In this document: piece after piece, positions 36,126 to 45,630 of the stretch
Layout: each line of letters starts with the position of its first letter
Position numbering within the stretch: the stretch's first letter is position 1
Assembly (NCBI GenBank): GCA_019112965.1
Contig: DXIH01000115.1
Location: 1 to 61,089 of the forward strand
Origin: Candidatus Sphingomonas excrementigallinarum
GTDB taxonomy: Bacteria; Pseudomonadota; Alphaproteobacteria; Sphingomonadales; Sphingomonadaceae
Length of the DNA: 61,089 bases
Direction: 5' to 3'
The notes under the pieces: generated by a model
Told to the model about the DNA's origin: nothing
Database searches by the model: none
The model's input: the letters and a program-made list of their open reading frames with translations, nothing else
Made by a program: the position numbers and the translations under genes

Positions 36126-36887
36126 TTACAGAAGCAGTTCCTGCGGGCTGGGCCGACCGACGTGCCCACCGCCGCGCCGCCGCGCCATTTCGGTCTCGGC
36201 GGTGAAGCGGACATCGGGGTCGCGGTCGGAGAGGAAGCCGATCAGCGAGTCCTCATCGATCTCGCGCCAGTCCTTGCCGCGATCGGGGCCGTAGCGGACG
36301 CGCGGCAATAGCCCTGGACTGCGCGACCATTCCAGCAGCTGCGCCAGGCTCGCCTCGTTCAGCTGGTCGCGCAGGTGATGCGCGGTGACATAGGCGTCGG
36401 GGAAGGCGCGGTGGATGGGCAGGCCGCGCTCATGCACCAGCCCCTGCGGCTTGCGCCAGTAGCGCAGCACCTGGTTGGAGAAGCTGGGGCTGTCGGGCCA
36501 CAGGCGCAGCGCGCATTTCCAGGTGCAGATCCAGTCGGCCGACTGGGTCATGGCGGGGGTGCAATATTGCTGCTCGAAATCGGCCCGGTGCGCGGCCAGC
36601 GCCAGACGGCGCGGCCAGGGATCGAGCACGCGGCGCGCCACGTCATGCCACCAGGGCGCATCGGCGACCTGCTCGTCCAAGATATGGTGGATTGCCTGGG
36701 TGATCGGTGGGATCGGGCGGCCGGGATTGACCAGGATGCTGCCGCCGTCGCCCTCCAGCTCCCAGCGGCCGTCCTTGCCCAGCGCCACATCCTGCCAGCC
36801 GATTTCGCACACGCCGTGGGTCGGCGGGGCCTGTCCGGTGGTCTCCAGGTCGATGACGCGGATGATCTGGGGCTGGGGACGCTGCAT
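36126..36887 (-). CDS. DEDDh 3'-5' exonuclease with DUF3820-like C-terminus
   Basis: 253 residues. Exo I is RVIDLETTG near residue 12; Exo II region AAHRADFEQQ; Exo III HRAFPDAYVTAHHL, with the His of the DEDDh type. An added C-terminal module (RYGPDRGKDWREIDEDSLIGFL...DPDVRFTAETEMARRR) resembles the DUF3820 domain found attached to exonucleases. Cytoplasmic nuclease, perhaps in repair or RNA turnover. Encoded 39 bp after folP on the same strand. Confidence 0.82.
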   Translation of the reverse strand: MQRPQPQIIRVIDLETTGQAPPTHGVCEIGWQDVALGKDGRWELEGDGGSILVNPGRPIPPITQAIHHILDEQVADAPWWHDVARRVLDPWPRRLALAAHRADFEQQYCTPAMTQSADWICTWKCALRLWPDSPSFSNQVLRYWRKPQGLVHERGLPIHRAFPDAYVTAHHLRDQLNEASLAQLLEWSRSPGLLPRVRYGPDRGKDWREIDEDSLIGFLSDRDPDVRFTAETEMARRRGGGHVGRPSPQELLL

Positions 36888-36926
36888 CGCCCCTATGTGG
36901 GCGCTCGGGCCGCGAAAAGCGAGGGC

Positions 36927-37982
36927 CTATCCGATCAGCGCACGGTCGCGCAGGCCCCGCCAGACGTGCAGCGCCTGTACGGTTTCCGCCACGTCATGCA
37001 CGCGGATCAGCTGGACGCCCGCCTCCGCGCCCTTGATCGCCAGCGCGAGCGAGCCGCCCAGCCGCGCGTCGACGGGAGCTTCGTTCGACAGCGCGCCGAT
37101 CATCCGCTTGCGGCTGGCCCCCAGCATGATCGGACAGCCCAAGCCGTGGAAGATGGCCAGGCCGTTGATGAGCGCCAGATTGTCCGCCAGCGACTTGCCG
37201 AAGCCGATGCCCGGATCGACCATGATCCGCGACCGGGGAATGCCCGCCGCCTCGACCGCCGCGACGCGCGCCTCCAGCCAGTCGAACACCTCGGTCAGCA
37301 CATCGGTGTAGCCGACCCGGCCATGGCCGCCCTTGGCCGGATCGGGCGAGTGCATTAGGATGACCGGGCATCCCGCCTTCGCCACCACCTCCAGCGCGCG
37401 GTCGTCCCACAGCAGCGCCGCGACATCGTTGACGATGCCCGCACCCGCCGCCAGTGCGGCCTCCATGACGGCGGCCTTGCGCGTGTCGATCGAGACCAGC
37501 GCGCCGCCCTTGGCCAGCCGTTCGACGACGGGGGCGGTGCGGGCGATCTCGTCGCCTTCCCATACCGGCGCCGCGCCGGGGCGGGTGGACTCGCCGCCCA
37601 GGTCGATGACGGCCGCGCCCATCGCCGCCATCGCCATGCCGCTATCGGCCGCCGCGGCGGGGTCGCCGACATGCTGGCCGCCGTCGGAGAAGCTGTCGGG
37701 GGTGACGTTCAGGATCGCCGCGACCTGGGGCTGATCGAAGCGCAGCGTGCGTCCGCCCATGGCACAGGGCGCGCGGGGGGCGGTGAACGCGGCGTGGAGG
37801 GCCTGCGCGCGGGGGGAGTTGCCCAGTTCCTGCTCGAAGCGCGCGACGGGGACGATGCGGCGGCGCGAATCTTCGCGGACCTCATAGGCGGCGAACCACT
37901 GCATCCCGCCTGCGAGACGCAGGGCGCTGCCGTCTTCGAGGCCCACGGGGGTGTCGACGAACTGGACGGGGCGCAGGTGCAT
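36927..37982 (-). CDS. folP: Dihydropteroate synthase
   Basis: 351 residues from ATG 37982, with AAGGAA 7 nt upstream. It joins para-aminobenzoate and dihydropterin diphosphate in folate synthesis and is the target of sulfonamides. TIM-barrel motifs: NVTPDSFSDGG at 92-102, IDLGGESTRPGA, SIDTRKAAVMEAAL, NDVAAL, DPGIGFGKS, GASRKRMIG. The first 80 or so residues are longer than the usual short N-terminus before that motif. A palindromic repeat lies 15 bp upstream of the start. Confidence 0.95.
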   Translation of the reverse strand: MHLRPVQFVDTPVGLEDGSALRLAGGMQWFAAYEVREDSRRRIVPVARFEQELGNSPRAQALHAAFTAPRAPCAMGGRTLRFDQPQVAAILNVTPDSFSDGGQHVGDPAAAADSGMAMAAMGAAVIDLGGESTRPGAAPVWEGDEIARTAPVVERLAKGGALVSIDTRKAAVMEAALAAGAGIVNDVAALLWDDRALEVVAKAGCPVILMHSPDPAKGGHGRVGYTDVLTEVFDWLEARVAAVEAAGIPRSRIMVDPGIGFGKSLADNLALINGLAIFHGLGCPIMLGASRKRMIGALSNEAPVDARLGGSLALAIKGAEAGVQLIRVHDVAETVQALHVWRGLRDRALIG

Positions 37983-37997
37983 GATGTGGTTCCTTTT

Positions 37998-38116
37998 ATT
38001 CCTCCCCTTGCAGGGGAGGTGGCGCGCGCAGCGCGTCGGAGGGGTATCCCCCTCTCGATAGCGCGACACCCCTCCGTCAGGCCTTCGGCCTGCCACCTCC
38101 CCTGCAAGGGGAGGAA
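37998..38116. repeat. Palindromic repeat between ccrM and folP
   Basis: Starts ATTCCTCCCCTTGCAGGGGA and ends with the inverse arm TCCCCTGCAAGGGGAGGAA. Inner arms GGAGGGG/CCCCTCC and CAGGC..GCCTG. Ends 7 nt after the ccrM stop. Nearly identical to the copy at 45466 in the pnt operon. Confidence 0.85.
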
Positions 38117-38123
38117 TAGAGGC

Positions 38124-39364
<1,241 letters not shown>

Positions 39365-39400
39365 GACGACATGTTGCGATTTCGTGGCAGATATGGGGGC

Positions 39401-39409
39401 TGTGGATAA
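39401..39409 (-). promoter_or_regulatory. DnaA box TTATCCACA upstream of ccrM
   Basis: A perfect match to the TTATNCACA consensus on the leftward strand, about 140 bp before the ccrM ATG and 37 bp beyond the GANTC cluster. It suggests DnaA input into ccrM expression. The rest of 39264-39461 holds no gene. Confidence 0.5.
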
Positions 39410-39461
39410 CTTCGCCCCCAAGGGAGTGGGGTGTGGCGGTTGCGACTCGGGGCAGCTCAAA

Positions 39462-39594
39462 ATTCCTCCCCAAGCTCGCTTGGGGAGGGGGACCGTCGCG
39501 CCAGCGATGGTGGAGGGGCTGACGGATCGGCCATGCCCCTCCACCACGCCCTCCGGGCGCGGTCCCCCTCCCCATCTGACGATGGGGAGGAATT
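39462..39594. repeat. Paired palindromic repeat, units facing each other
   Basis: Two units, TTCCTCCCC-AAGCTCGCTT-GGGGAGGGGGACC...GGTGGAGGGG and its inverted partner with core ATCTGACGAT. Same units as at 14506 but in the opposite relative orientation. Ends 7 nt from the rnhB stop. Confidence 0.8.
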
Positions 39595-39601
39595 TCGGGA
39601 T

Positions 39602-40198
39602 TTAAAGGTCCAGATAGCACTGCGCCACGGGCGCGAAGCTGCGGCGGTGGAGCGGCGTCGGGCCATGTTCGCGCAAGGCGGCCAGATGCACGGCCGAGCC
39701 ATACCCCTTGTTGCTGTGCCAGCCATAAGCCGGCCAGGTTTCGGCCGCCGCGATCATCATCTCGTCGCGGACATGCTTGGCGACGATCGAGGCGGCGCCG
39801 ATCGCCAGCGACTTGGCATCGCCCCCGACGATCGCGGTGGCGGTATAGTCCCATTTGGGCAGTTTGTTGCCGTCGACCAGCACATGGGCGGGGTGGCATC
39901 CCAGCGTCTGGGTCACCGCATCGACCGCCAGCGTTATCGCCTTCATCGTCGCCCAGTAGATGTTGAGCCGGTCGATCTCCTCGGGGTGGACCACCCCGAC
40001 GCCGACGACAGCACAGGCGCGGATCTCGGCACACAGGCGTGCGCGCGTCTTTTCGGTCAGCTTCTTGGAATCGTTGATGCCTGCGGGGACGCCCGTGGCT
40101 GGCAGGATGACGGCGGCGGCGACCACCGGCCCCGCCAGCGGCCCGCGCCCCGCCTCGTCCACGCCGCACAAGGGCGCGGGAAAGCTGTGATCGACCAT
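39602..40198 (-). CDS. rnhB: Ribonuclease HII
   Basis: 198 residues from ATG 40198 (MVDHSFPAPLCGVDEAGRGP). It cuts RNA in RNA-DNA hybrids and single ribonucleotides in DNA. The active site DEAGRGPLAGPVVAAAV has Asp14 and Glu15; NDSKKLTEKTRARL, LVDGNKLP and ASIVAKHVRDEMM supply the further acidic residues. Cytoplasmic. It lies upstream of ccrM in the same orientation, with a 338-bp gap holding a repeat and the ccrM control region. Confidence 0.96.
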   Translation of the reverse strand: MVDHSFPAPLCGVDEAGRGPLAGPVVAAAVILPATGVPAGINDSKKLTEKTRARLCAEIRACAVVGVGVVHPEEIDRLNIYWATMKAITLAVDAVTQTLGCHPAHVLVDGNKLPKWDYTATAIVGGDAKSLAIGAASIVAKHVRDEMMIAAAETWPAYGWHSNKGYGSAVHLAALREHGPTPLHRRSFAPVAQCYLDL

Positions 40199-40244
40199 GG
40201 CGCGGGCTCTATCCTGGGGTGACGGGGAAGGGAAGGCGATCACG

Positions 40245-40370
40245 ATCCTCCCCGGCACGGGGAGGGGGACCAGCGAAGCTGGTGGAGGGGGCGTGCCGCA
40301 AAGATCGTCCTTCGTGGAAGCCCCCCTCCGTCAGGGCTTCGCCCTGCCACCTCCCCGTGCCGGGGAGGAT
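40245..40370. repeat. Palindromic repeat between rnhB and thiD
   Basis: ATCCTCCCCGGCACGGGGAG at one end and CTCCCCGTGCCGGGGAGGAT at the other. The last base is also the first base of the thiD stop codon, so the repeat abuts the gene end. Confidence 0.8.
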
Positions 40371-41197
40371 CATCCCCATCGCGCCGCGAACGCCGCCGCG
40401 TCCCAGCCTTCGCGGCTGATCGCGGCGAGCAGGTGGTAGAAGGGGACCATGCCCAGCCCGTGCCCCATCGGCCCATGCCCCTGGCCCAGCCCCGGTGCGG
40501 CGGCCAGCGCGGCCTGGACGAAGGCGATGGCGCGGTCGACCGCATCGGCGAGCGGCAATCCCTGGCCCAGCCCGGTCGCGATTGCGCTGGCCAGCGTACA
40601 GCCCGTGCCATGGGTCGAGCTCGTCTCGCGCCGGGGATGCTGCCAGCGCTGTTCGCCGCCCGGCTCGACCAGTCGGTCCTCGATCACCGGCCCATCGCCA
40701 TGCCCGCCCTTGACCAGCAGCGCGCGCGTCTGATGCCGGACCACCGCCTCGCCGCCCAGCGCCGCCAGCTCGGGAAGGTTGGGCGTGGTCAGCGCAGCGA
40801 GGCTCAGGAACCGGCGAAAGGCGGCGATCACATCCGCATCGGCCAGCACCGACCCGCTAGTCGCGATAATCACCGGATCGAACACGACGGGCAGGTCCAG
40901 CGCCTCGAGCCGGTCGGCCAGCGCATGGGCGGTCTCGGCCGATCCGATCATGCCGATCTTGACGGCATCCGCACCGATATCGGCCAGCACGCTGTCGATC
41001 TGCGCCATCACCATGTCGGTCGGGACGGGATGCACGGCCTGCACCCCCAGCGTGTTCTGCGCGGTGATCGCGGTGATCGCGGTCATCGGATAGCCGCCCA
41101 GCATCGCGACCGTCTTGATGTCCGCCTGTATGCCAGCCCCCCCTCCGGAATCGGAGCCGGCGACGATCAGGATGCGGGGCGGGGTCGGCACGGTCAT
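40370..41197 (-). CDS. thiD: Hydroxymethylpyrimidine / phosphomethylpyrimidine kinase
   Basis: 275 residues from ATG 41197; longer upstream text is not ThiD-like. It phosphorylates HMP to HMP-PP for thiamine synthesis or salvage. Motifs: AGSDSGGGAGIQADIKT, TAITAQNTLGVQAV, VVFDPVIIATSGSVL, VLVKGGHG and the anion-hole region STHGTGCTLASAIATGL with the catalytic Asp equivalent near. No TPP riboswitch sequence is recognisable upstream (41198-41420). Confidence 0.94.
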   Translation of the reverse strand: MTVPTPPRILIVAGSDSGGGAGIQADIKTVAMLGGYPMTAITAITAQNTLGVQAVHPVPTDMVMAQIDSVLADIGADAVKIGMIGSAETAHALADRLEALDLPVVFDPVIIATSGSVLADADVIAAFRRFLSLAALTTPNLPELAALGGEAVVRHQTRALLVKGGHGDGPVIEDRLVEPGGEQRWQHPRRETSSTHGTGCTLASAIATGLGQGLPLADAVDRAIAFVQAALAAAPGLGQGHGPMGHGLGMVPFYHLLAAISREGWDAAAFAARWG

Positions 41198-41374
41198 ATT
41201 ATTTCCGCCATGCCTTTTCGCCGGGACAGGGGCAAGCCGAACGCAGGTCGGCCAGCGGCGCGCGACAGACCTGGCCTTCATAAAAACAAGGCGTTCGAAC
41301 GACTTGGATATCTTTCGGCTTGGCCCCGGAGATGGCAGGCCGATGGCGGCTTCGTAACGTTTCGTTTCCCGCCC

Positions 41375-41396
41375 CGGCGAGGCTCTTTCCTCGCCG
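41375..41396. other. Perfect hairpin in the thiD-bestrophin intergenic region
   Basis: CGGCGAGG-CTCTTT-CCTCGCCG, eight pairs and a 6-nt loop, between the divergent thiD and bestrophin starts. Could lie in either leader. The 294-bp interval shows nothing else I can support. Confidence 0.35.
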
Positions 41397-41491
41397 CACC
41401 GCCCGCTTATTTCGATGCGCATCCAACCCGAGCTTGTCGCGTTGCTGCGCCTTGGAACCCTTTATGGGTGGCCGCACAAGGGAGACCGAAT

Positions 41492-42376
41492 TTGATCGTC
41501 GACGCCGTACCCCGCACCCGCATCATCATTGCCGAGGTATGGCGTCCCCTGCTGGCGCTGTTCATCTGGGACGTGATCGTCACGGTCGCCTATTATGTGC
41601 TGCCTTTTAAGGCGCCCTCGCTGCCGCTGACGCTATTCGGTACTGCGCTGGCGCTGTTCCTGGGGTTCCGCACCAATTCGGCCTATCAGCGCTGGTGGGA
41701 AGGGCGGCAGCTCTGGGGGCTGATGATTAACGCCTCGCGCAACATCGCCCGCAGCGCGCGCAACTTCCTGCCCGAGCCTGAGGGGCATGACTTGAAACGC
41801 TCGATCGTGCTGCGCCAGGTCGCCTATGTGAACGCGCTGCGTTGTCAGTTGCGCAAGCAGCCGGTCGATGGCGAGGTGCTGCGCTTCCTGTCGCGCGGCG
41901 AGGCGGAGCCCGCCCTCGCCCGCACCAATACCGCCAACGGCCTGCTCGACGGCACCGGCCGCCGGATCGCGGACGCCCAGCGCAAGGGCTGGATCGATTC
42001 CATTCAGCAGACGCAGATGGAATCGGTGCTGGTCGACATCGCCAATTCGCAAGGCGGCATGGAGCGGCTCAAGAACACACCGCTGCCCAACCAGTATCGC
42101 TTCATCCCGGCCTTCTTCACCCGGCTGTTCTGCGTGCTGCTGCCGATCGGCCTCGTCGAGACGCTGGGGTTCGCCACGCCGGTCGGCTCGTCGATCGCGG
42201 GCCTGATGTTCCTCGCCGCGCTGCAGATCGGTGACGATCTGGTCGATCCGTTCAGCGACACGGTCCACGACCTGCCGCTCAGCGCCATGTGCCGGACGAT
42301 CGAGATCGACCTGCTCCAGGCGATCGGCGATCCCGCGCCCGAGCCGATGAAGCCGGTCGACGGGGTGTTGTGGTAA
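41492..42376 (+). CDS. Bestrophin family membrane protein (UPF0187)
   Basis: 294 residues from TTG 41492, supported by AAGGGAG 7 nt upstream and by the family-typical start LIVDAVPRTRIIIAEVWRPLLAL. Two N-terminal membrane helices are followed by FLGFRTNSAYQRWWEGRQLWG, the bestrophin signature, and later PLPNQYRFIPAFFTRLFC and a helix pair. The C-terminus has DDLVDPFSDTVHDLPL. Bacterial bestrophins form pentameric ion channels in the inner membrane; some conduct cations. A repeat begins 7 nt after the stop. Confidence 0.92.
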   Translation: MIVDAVPRTRIIIAEVWRPLLALFIWDVIVTVAYYVLPFKAPSLPLTLFGTALALFLGFRTNSAYQRWWEGRQLWGLMINASRNIARSARNFLPEPEGHDLKRSIVLRQVAYVNALRCQLRKQPVDGEVLRFLSRGEAEPALARTNTANGLLDGTGRRIADAQRKGWIDSIQQTQMESVLVDIANSQGGMERLKNTPLPNQYRFIPAFFTRLFCVLLPIGLVETLGFATPVGSSIAGLMFLAALQIGDDLVDPFSDTVHDLPLSAMCRTIEIDLLQAIGDPAPEPMKPVDGVLW

Positions 42377-42383
42377 TGTGAAG

Positions 42384-42514
42384 TTCCTCCCCGGCACGGG
42401 GAGGGGGACCAGCCGCAGGCTGGTGGAGGGGGGCGTGCGGTTAAGGTGATCCTATGCCACAAGCCCCCCTCCGTCAGCCTTGGCGGCCTGCCACCTCCCC
42501 GTGCCGGGGAGGAT
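42384..42514. repeat. Palindromic repeat between bestrophin and the NtrC-like gene
   Basis: Ends TTCCTCCCCGGCACGGGGAG and CCTCCCCGTGCCGGGGAGGA, inner GGACCAGCC..GGCTGGT hairpin. Seven nt after the bestrophin stop and six before the opposing stop, so it sits exactly between convergent 3' ends. Confidence 0.85.
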
Positions 42515-42520
42515 TGATTC

Positions 42521-43942
42521 TCACGCCGCGTTGTCGATGCCCAATTCGCCGAGCTTGCGATAGAGCGTCGACCGGCCGATCCCGAGCCGCCGGGCAACCT
42601 CCGTCATGCGGCCGCGATAATGGCCGATCGCCAGGCGGATGACATCGGCCTCGATCTCCTCCAGCGGGCGGAGATGGCCGTCGGGGCGGAACAGGCTGAC
42701 GCCGCCATTGGCGATCCCCGTGGCATGGCCCGACGCGACCGACGGGCGATCCCCCAGCGCGGCGATCTGCGGGAAATCGGCGGTGGTCAGCGCATCGCCC
42801 TCGCACAGCACGGCGGCACGGAAGAGCGCGTTCTGCAGCTGGCGGACATTGCCCGGCCAGTCATAGCGGCGCAGTAGGTCGAGCGTGTCGTCGGTGATGT
42901 CCAGCTGGCGCAGGCCCGGCTGCTGCGCGATCCGATCCAGCAGGTGGCGGGTCAGCGCGGCGATGTCGTCGGCCCGGTCGCGCAGCGGCGGCACCGCGAC
43001 ATGGGTGGCGTTCAGCTTGTAATACAGGTCCTCGCGGAAACGCCCGGCCTCGACCGCCTCGACCAGGCGCACGTCGCTGGCCGCGATGATGCGGACATCG
43101 ACCTCGCGCGCATGACGGGCGCCGAGCGGCAGGATCGCGCCGGTCTGAAGCATGTCGAGCAGCCGTCCCTGCGTCTCCGGCGGCATGCCCGATACCTCGT
43201 CGAGGAACAGCGTCGATCCGTGCGCCTCGACCATCTGGCCGATGCGCCGTTCGAACGCGCCCGCAAAGGCGCCCTCCTCATGGCCGAAGATGACGCTGTC
43301 GAGCAGGTTGGCCGCGATCGTCGAACAATTGACTCGGATCATCGGCCGCTCGGCACGGGGCGAGGCGGCATGGATCGCCATGGCCAGCGACTCCTTGCCG
43401 ACGCCGCCCTCGCCCTCGATCAGGACGGCGGCGCGGGTGCGGGCGGCCTTGGACGCGACGGCCAGCGCCGCGCGGAAATCGGGGGCGTCGCCGACGATCT
43501 CGTCAAAGGCGAGGAGCGCGGGAATCTTCTCGGTCAGCGGGCGAAGCTCGCCGCTGGTCTGGCCCGCGACACAGGCCTCCAGCGCGGCGAGCAGCCGTTC
43601 GGGGGCCAGCGGCTTGACCAGGAAGTCGGTCGCGCCCGCCCGCATCGCCGCCACCGCCTGCGCCACCGAGTCGTTGGCGGTCAGCATCAGGATGGGCAGT
43701 TCGGGGCGAAGCGCGTGGCAATCGGCGATCAGGGCGGTGGCATCGGCCCCCGGCGCCCAATGTTCGATCAGTACTGCGTCCAGCTCGCGCCCCTGCGCCG
43801 ACCCCAGAACCGAGGCCGCCATATCGGCATCCGTCGCGAACAGGGTGCGCCAGCCGCCGCGTTGCGCCAACGCCGCGATCAGGCGTTGCTGCGCCGGCTC
43901 ATCATCGATCAGCAGCAGCAAACGTTGGCCGTTGCGCGTCAT
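42521..43942 (-). CDS. NtrC-type response regulator with degenerate receiver and GAFTGA loop
   Basis: 473 residues: receiver 1-120, AAA+ 145-375, Fis-type HTH at the end (VARRLGIGRSTLYRKL). The phospho-acceptor position is Glu60 (DAVLIEHWAPG) instead of Asp, while the other pocket residues (IDDE, LTAND, FLVKP) are kept. Walker A is GEGGVGKES (177-185), Walker B LFLDEV (245-250). The sigma-54 contact loop is GAFAGA (224-229), with Ala227 for Thr. So it may act without phosphorylation and may not activate sigma-54 normally. Target genes unknown. Confidence 0.9.
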   Translation of the reverse strand: MTRNGQRLLLLIDDEPAQQRLIAALAQRGGWRTLFATDADMAASVLGSAQGRELDAVLIEHWAPGADATALIADCHALRPELPILMLTANDSVAQAVAAMRAGATDFLVKPLAPERLLAALEACVAGQTSGELRPLTEKIPALLAFDEIVGDAPDFRAALAVASKAARTRAAVLIEGEGGVGKESLAMAIHAASPRAERPMIRVNCSTIAANLLDSVIFGHEEGAFAGAFERRIGQMVEAHGSTLFLDEVSGMPPETQGRLLDMLQTGAILPLGARHAREVDVRIIAASDVRLVEAVEAGRFREDLYYKLNATHVAVPPLRDRADDIAALTRHLLDRIAQQPGLRQLDITDDTLDLLRRYDWPGNVRQLQNALFRAAVLCEGDALTTADFPQIAALGDRPSVASGHATGIANGGVSLFRPDGHLRPLEEIEADVIRLAIGHYRGRMTEVARRLGIGRSTLYRKLGELGIDNAA

Positions 43943-44193
43943 AACTCGTCCTGTTGCCCCAATTCCCGCACCTATAGCGCAACTTTGTTAAAATCTGCGT
44001 TAAATCGGGACAATCCCTTTTGCCTGTGGATGGCAGTTCGCATCACGTTTGAGATTCGACGGCGGCGGGCGTGAAGACCTGTGGACCCCGTGTCGTCGTT
44101 TCGGGGTTGATCCCGGTGCGCCGGTGAATAAGCTCCCAAGAGGTTCATGCGGCGCGGATCGATAGCGGCAGGACGATAGCGGAGGTGAGGATC

Positions 44194-44328
44194 ATGGCGG
44201 CCAACGATACCGGCACCGGCGAGATGAAGGCGCATGTCGCCACCTATGACCTGTTGATAAGCCTTCTGAAATGGGGCGGTGGCGTCGCCGTCGCCCTCGT
44301 ATTGATCGTCCTCTGGCTGATCGCCTGA
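44194..44328 (+). CDS. aa3-type cytochrome c oxidase subunit IV-like micro-protein
   Basis: 44 residues, too short for most gene callers. GGAGGTGAGG precedes ATG 44194. The sequence starts MAANDTGTGEMKAHVATYD and has one C-terminal membrane helix (LLKWGGGVAVALVLIVLWLIA). A short polar N-terminus, then TYD...LKWG and a helix, is the pattern of the bacterial aa3-oxidase subunit IV family (PF07835). It ends 4 bp before pntAA, so it is in that operon rather than with oxidase genes. Confidence 0.75.
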   Translation: MAANDTGTGEMKAHVATYDLLISLLKWGGGVAVALVLIVLWLIA

Positions 44329-44332
44329 CCCC

Positions 44333-45460
44333 ATGGGCCTGCGCATCGCGGTCCTGCACGAAACGGCAGCCGACGAAGCCCGCGTCGCCGCCACGCCGGA
44401 AACCGTCAGGAAGCTGATCGCGCTGGGCGCAACGCTGGCGGTGGAGCGCGGCGCCGGTGCCGCTGCCGGTATAGCCGACAGCGATTACGAGCAGGCCGGG
44501 GCGGAGGTCGGAGAACGCGCTCAGGTGTTGGCGGGGGCCGCGATTGTGCTGGCGGTGCAGGCGCCCGACCCGGCGACGCTGGTCGGGGTGGAGGCCGGGG
44601 CCTGGATCGTCGCGGCCTTTGATCCGTTCCGCCGCACCGAGACGGTGTCGGCTTATGCGGCGGCAGGGCTGGAGGCGCTGGCCATGGACTGGATGCCGCG
44701 TATCACCCGCGCCCAGTCGATGGACATATTGTCGTCCCAATCGAACCTGGCGGGCTACAAGGCGGTGCTGGAGGCGGCGGGCGCCTATGGCCGGGCCTTT
44801 CCGATGATGATGACGGCGGCGGGCACGATTCCGGCGGCGCGGGTCTTCGTGATGGGGGTGGGCGTCGCGGGGCTGCAGGCGATCGCGACGGCGCGACGGC
44901 TGGGCGCGCAGGTCTCGGCGACCGACGTGCGTTCCGCTACCCGCGAGCAGATCCAGTCGCTGGGCGCCAAGCCGATCTTCGTCGAGGGCGTGGCGGGCAT
45001 TGAGGGCGAGGGCACCGGCGGCTATGCGGGCGAGACGAGCGAGGAGTATCGCCAGGCACAAGCCGAACTGGTCGCCGGGCATATCGCCAAGCAGGACATC
45101 GTCATCACCACCGCGCTGATCCCCGGCCGCCCCGCGCCGCGCCTCGTCACCGATGCGCAGATCGCCGCGATGCGCCCCGGCAGCGTCATCGTCGACCTGG
45201 CGGTCGAGGCGGGCGGCAATGTCGAGGGCGCGGTGCCGGGCGAGATCATCGAGCGCCACGGCGTCAGGATCATCGGCCACCGCAACATGCCGAGCCGACT
45301 GGCGGCGGATGCCTCGGCGCTGTTCGCACGCAACCTGCACAATTTCCTGGCGGCCTTCTGGGACAAGGAGGCCGGACGCCCGGTTCTCGATGCGGAGATC
45401 GGCGACGCGATCCGGCTGACCCGGGGTGGGCGGGTGGTGAATCCGAGGGTGCAGTCGTGA
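44333..45460 (+). CDS. pntAA: NAD(P) transhydrogenase subunit alpha, NAD-binding part
   Basis: 375 residues. It holds domain I of the proton-translocating transhydrogenase, which binds NAD(H). Motifs: LHETAADEARVAATPETVRKL, SSQSNLAGYKAVLEAA, MMTAAGTIPAARVFVMGVGVAGLQAIATARRLGA, and GHRNMPSRLAADAS. Domain II is split between the next two pnt genes, as in many alphaproteobacteria. Unusually, 498 bp with a palindromic repeat and a DUF559 gene separate it from pntAB. Confidence 0.95.
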   Translation: MGLRIAVLHETAADEARVAATPETVRKLIALGATLAVERGAGAAAGIADSDYEQAGAEVGERAQVLAGAAIVLAVQAPDPATLVGVEAGAWIVAAFDPFRRTETVSAYAAAGLEALAMDWMPRITRAQSMDILSSQSNLAGYKAVLEAAGAYGRAFPMMMTAAGTIPAARVFVMGVGVAGLQAIATARRLGAQVSATDVRSATREQIQSLGAKPIFVEGVAGIEGEGTGGYAGETSEEYRQAQAELVAGHIAKQDIVITTALIPGRPAPRLVTDAQIAAMRPGSVIVDLAVEAGGNVEGAVPGEIIERHGVRIIGHRNMPSRLAADASALFARNLHNFLAAFWDKEAGRPVLDAEIGDAIRLTRGGRVVNPRVQS

Positions 45461-45465
45461 CCCCC

Positions 45466-45586
45466 ATTCCTCCCCTTGCAGGGGAGGTGGCGCGCGCAGC
45501 GCGTCGGAGGGGTGACCCCCTCTCGATAGCGCGACACCCCTCCGTCAGGCCTTCGGCCTGCCACCTCCCCTGCAAGGGGAGGAATT
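45466..45586. repeat. Palindromic repeat inside the pnt operon
   Basis: ATTCCTCCCCTTGCAGGGGA...CTGCAAGGGGAGGAATT, almost identical to the copy at 37998. It begins 5 nt after the pntAA stop and could uncouple pntAA from the downstream genes by termination or mRNA processing. Confidence 0.85.
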
Positions 45587-45630
45587 GAATGTTGCAGTGA
45601 ATCGATCAGGTTGGCGACAGTGCGCGAGAG

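Noticed and set aside
41198..41420. TPP riboswitch expected before thiD
   Set aside because: No CTGAGA or ACC-TGA-type thi-box sequence is recognisable on the thiD strand.
43988..44003. CtrA-like site TTAA-N8-TTAA upstream of the NtrC-like gene
   Set aside because: The CtrA consensus spacing is 7 nt; here it is 8, so I do not claim a site.
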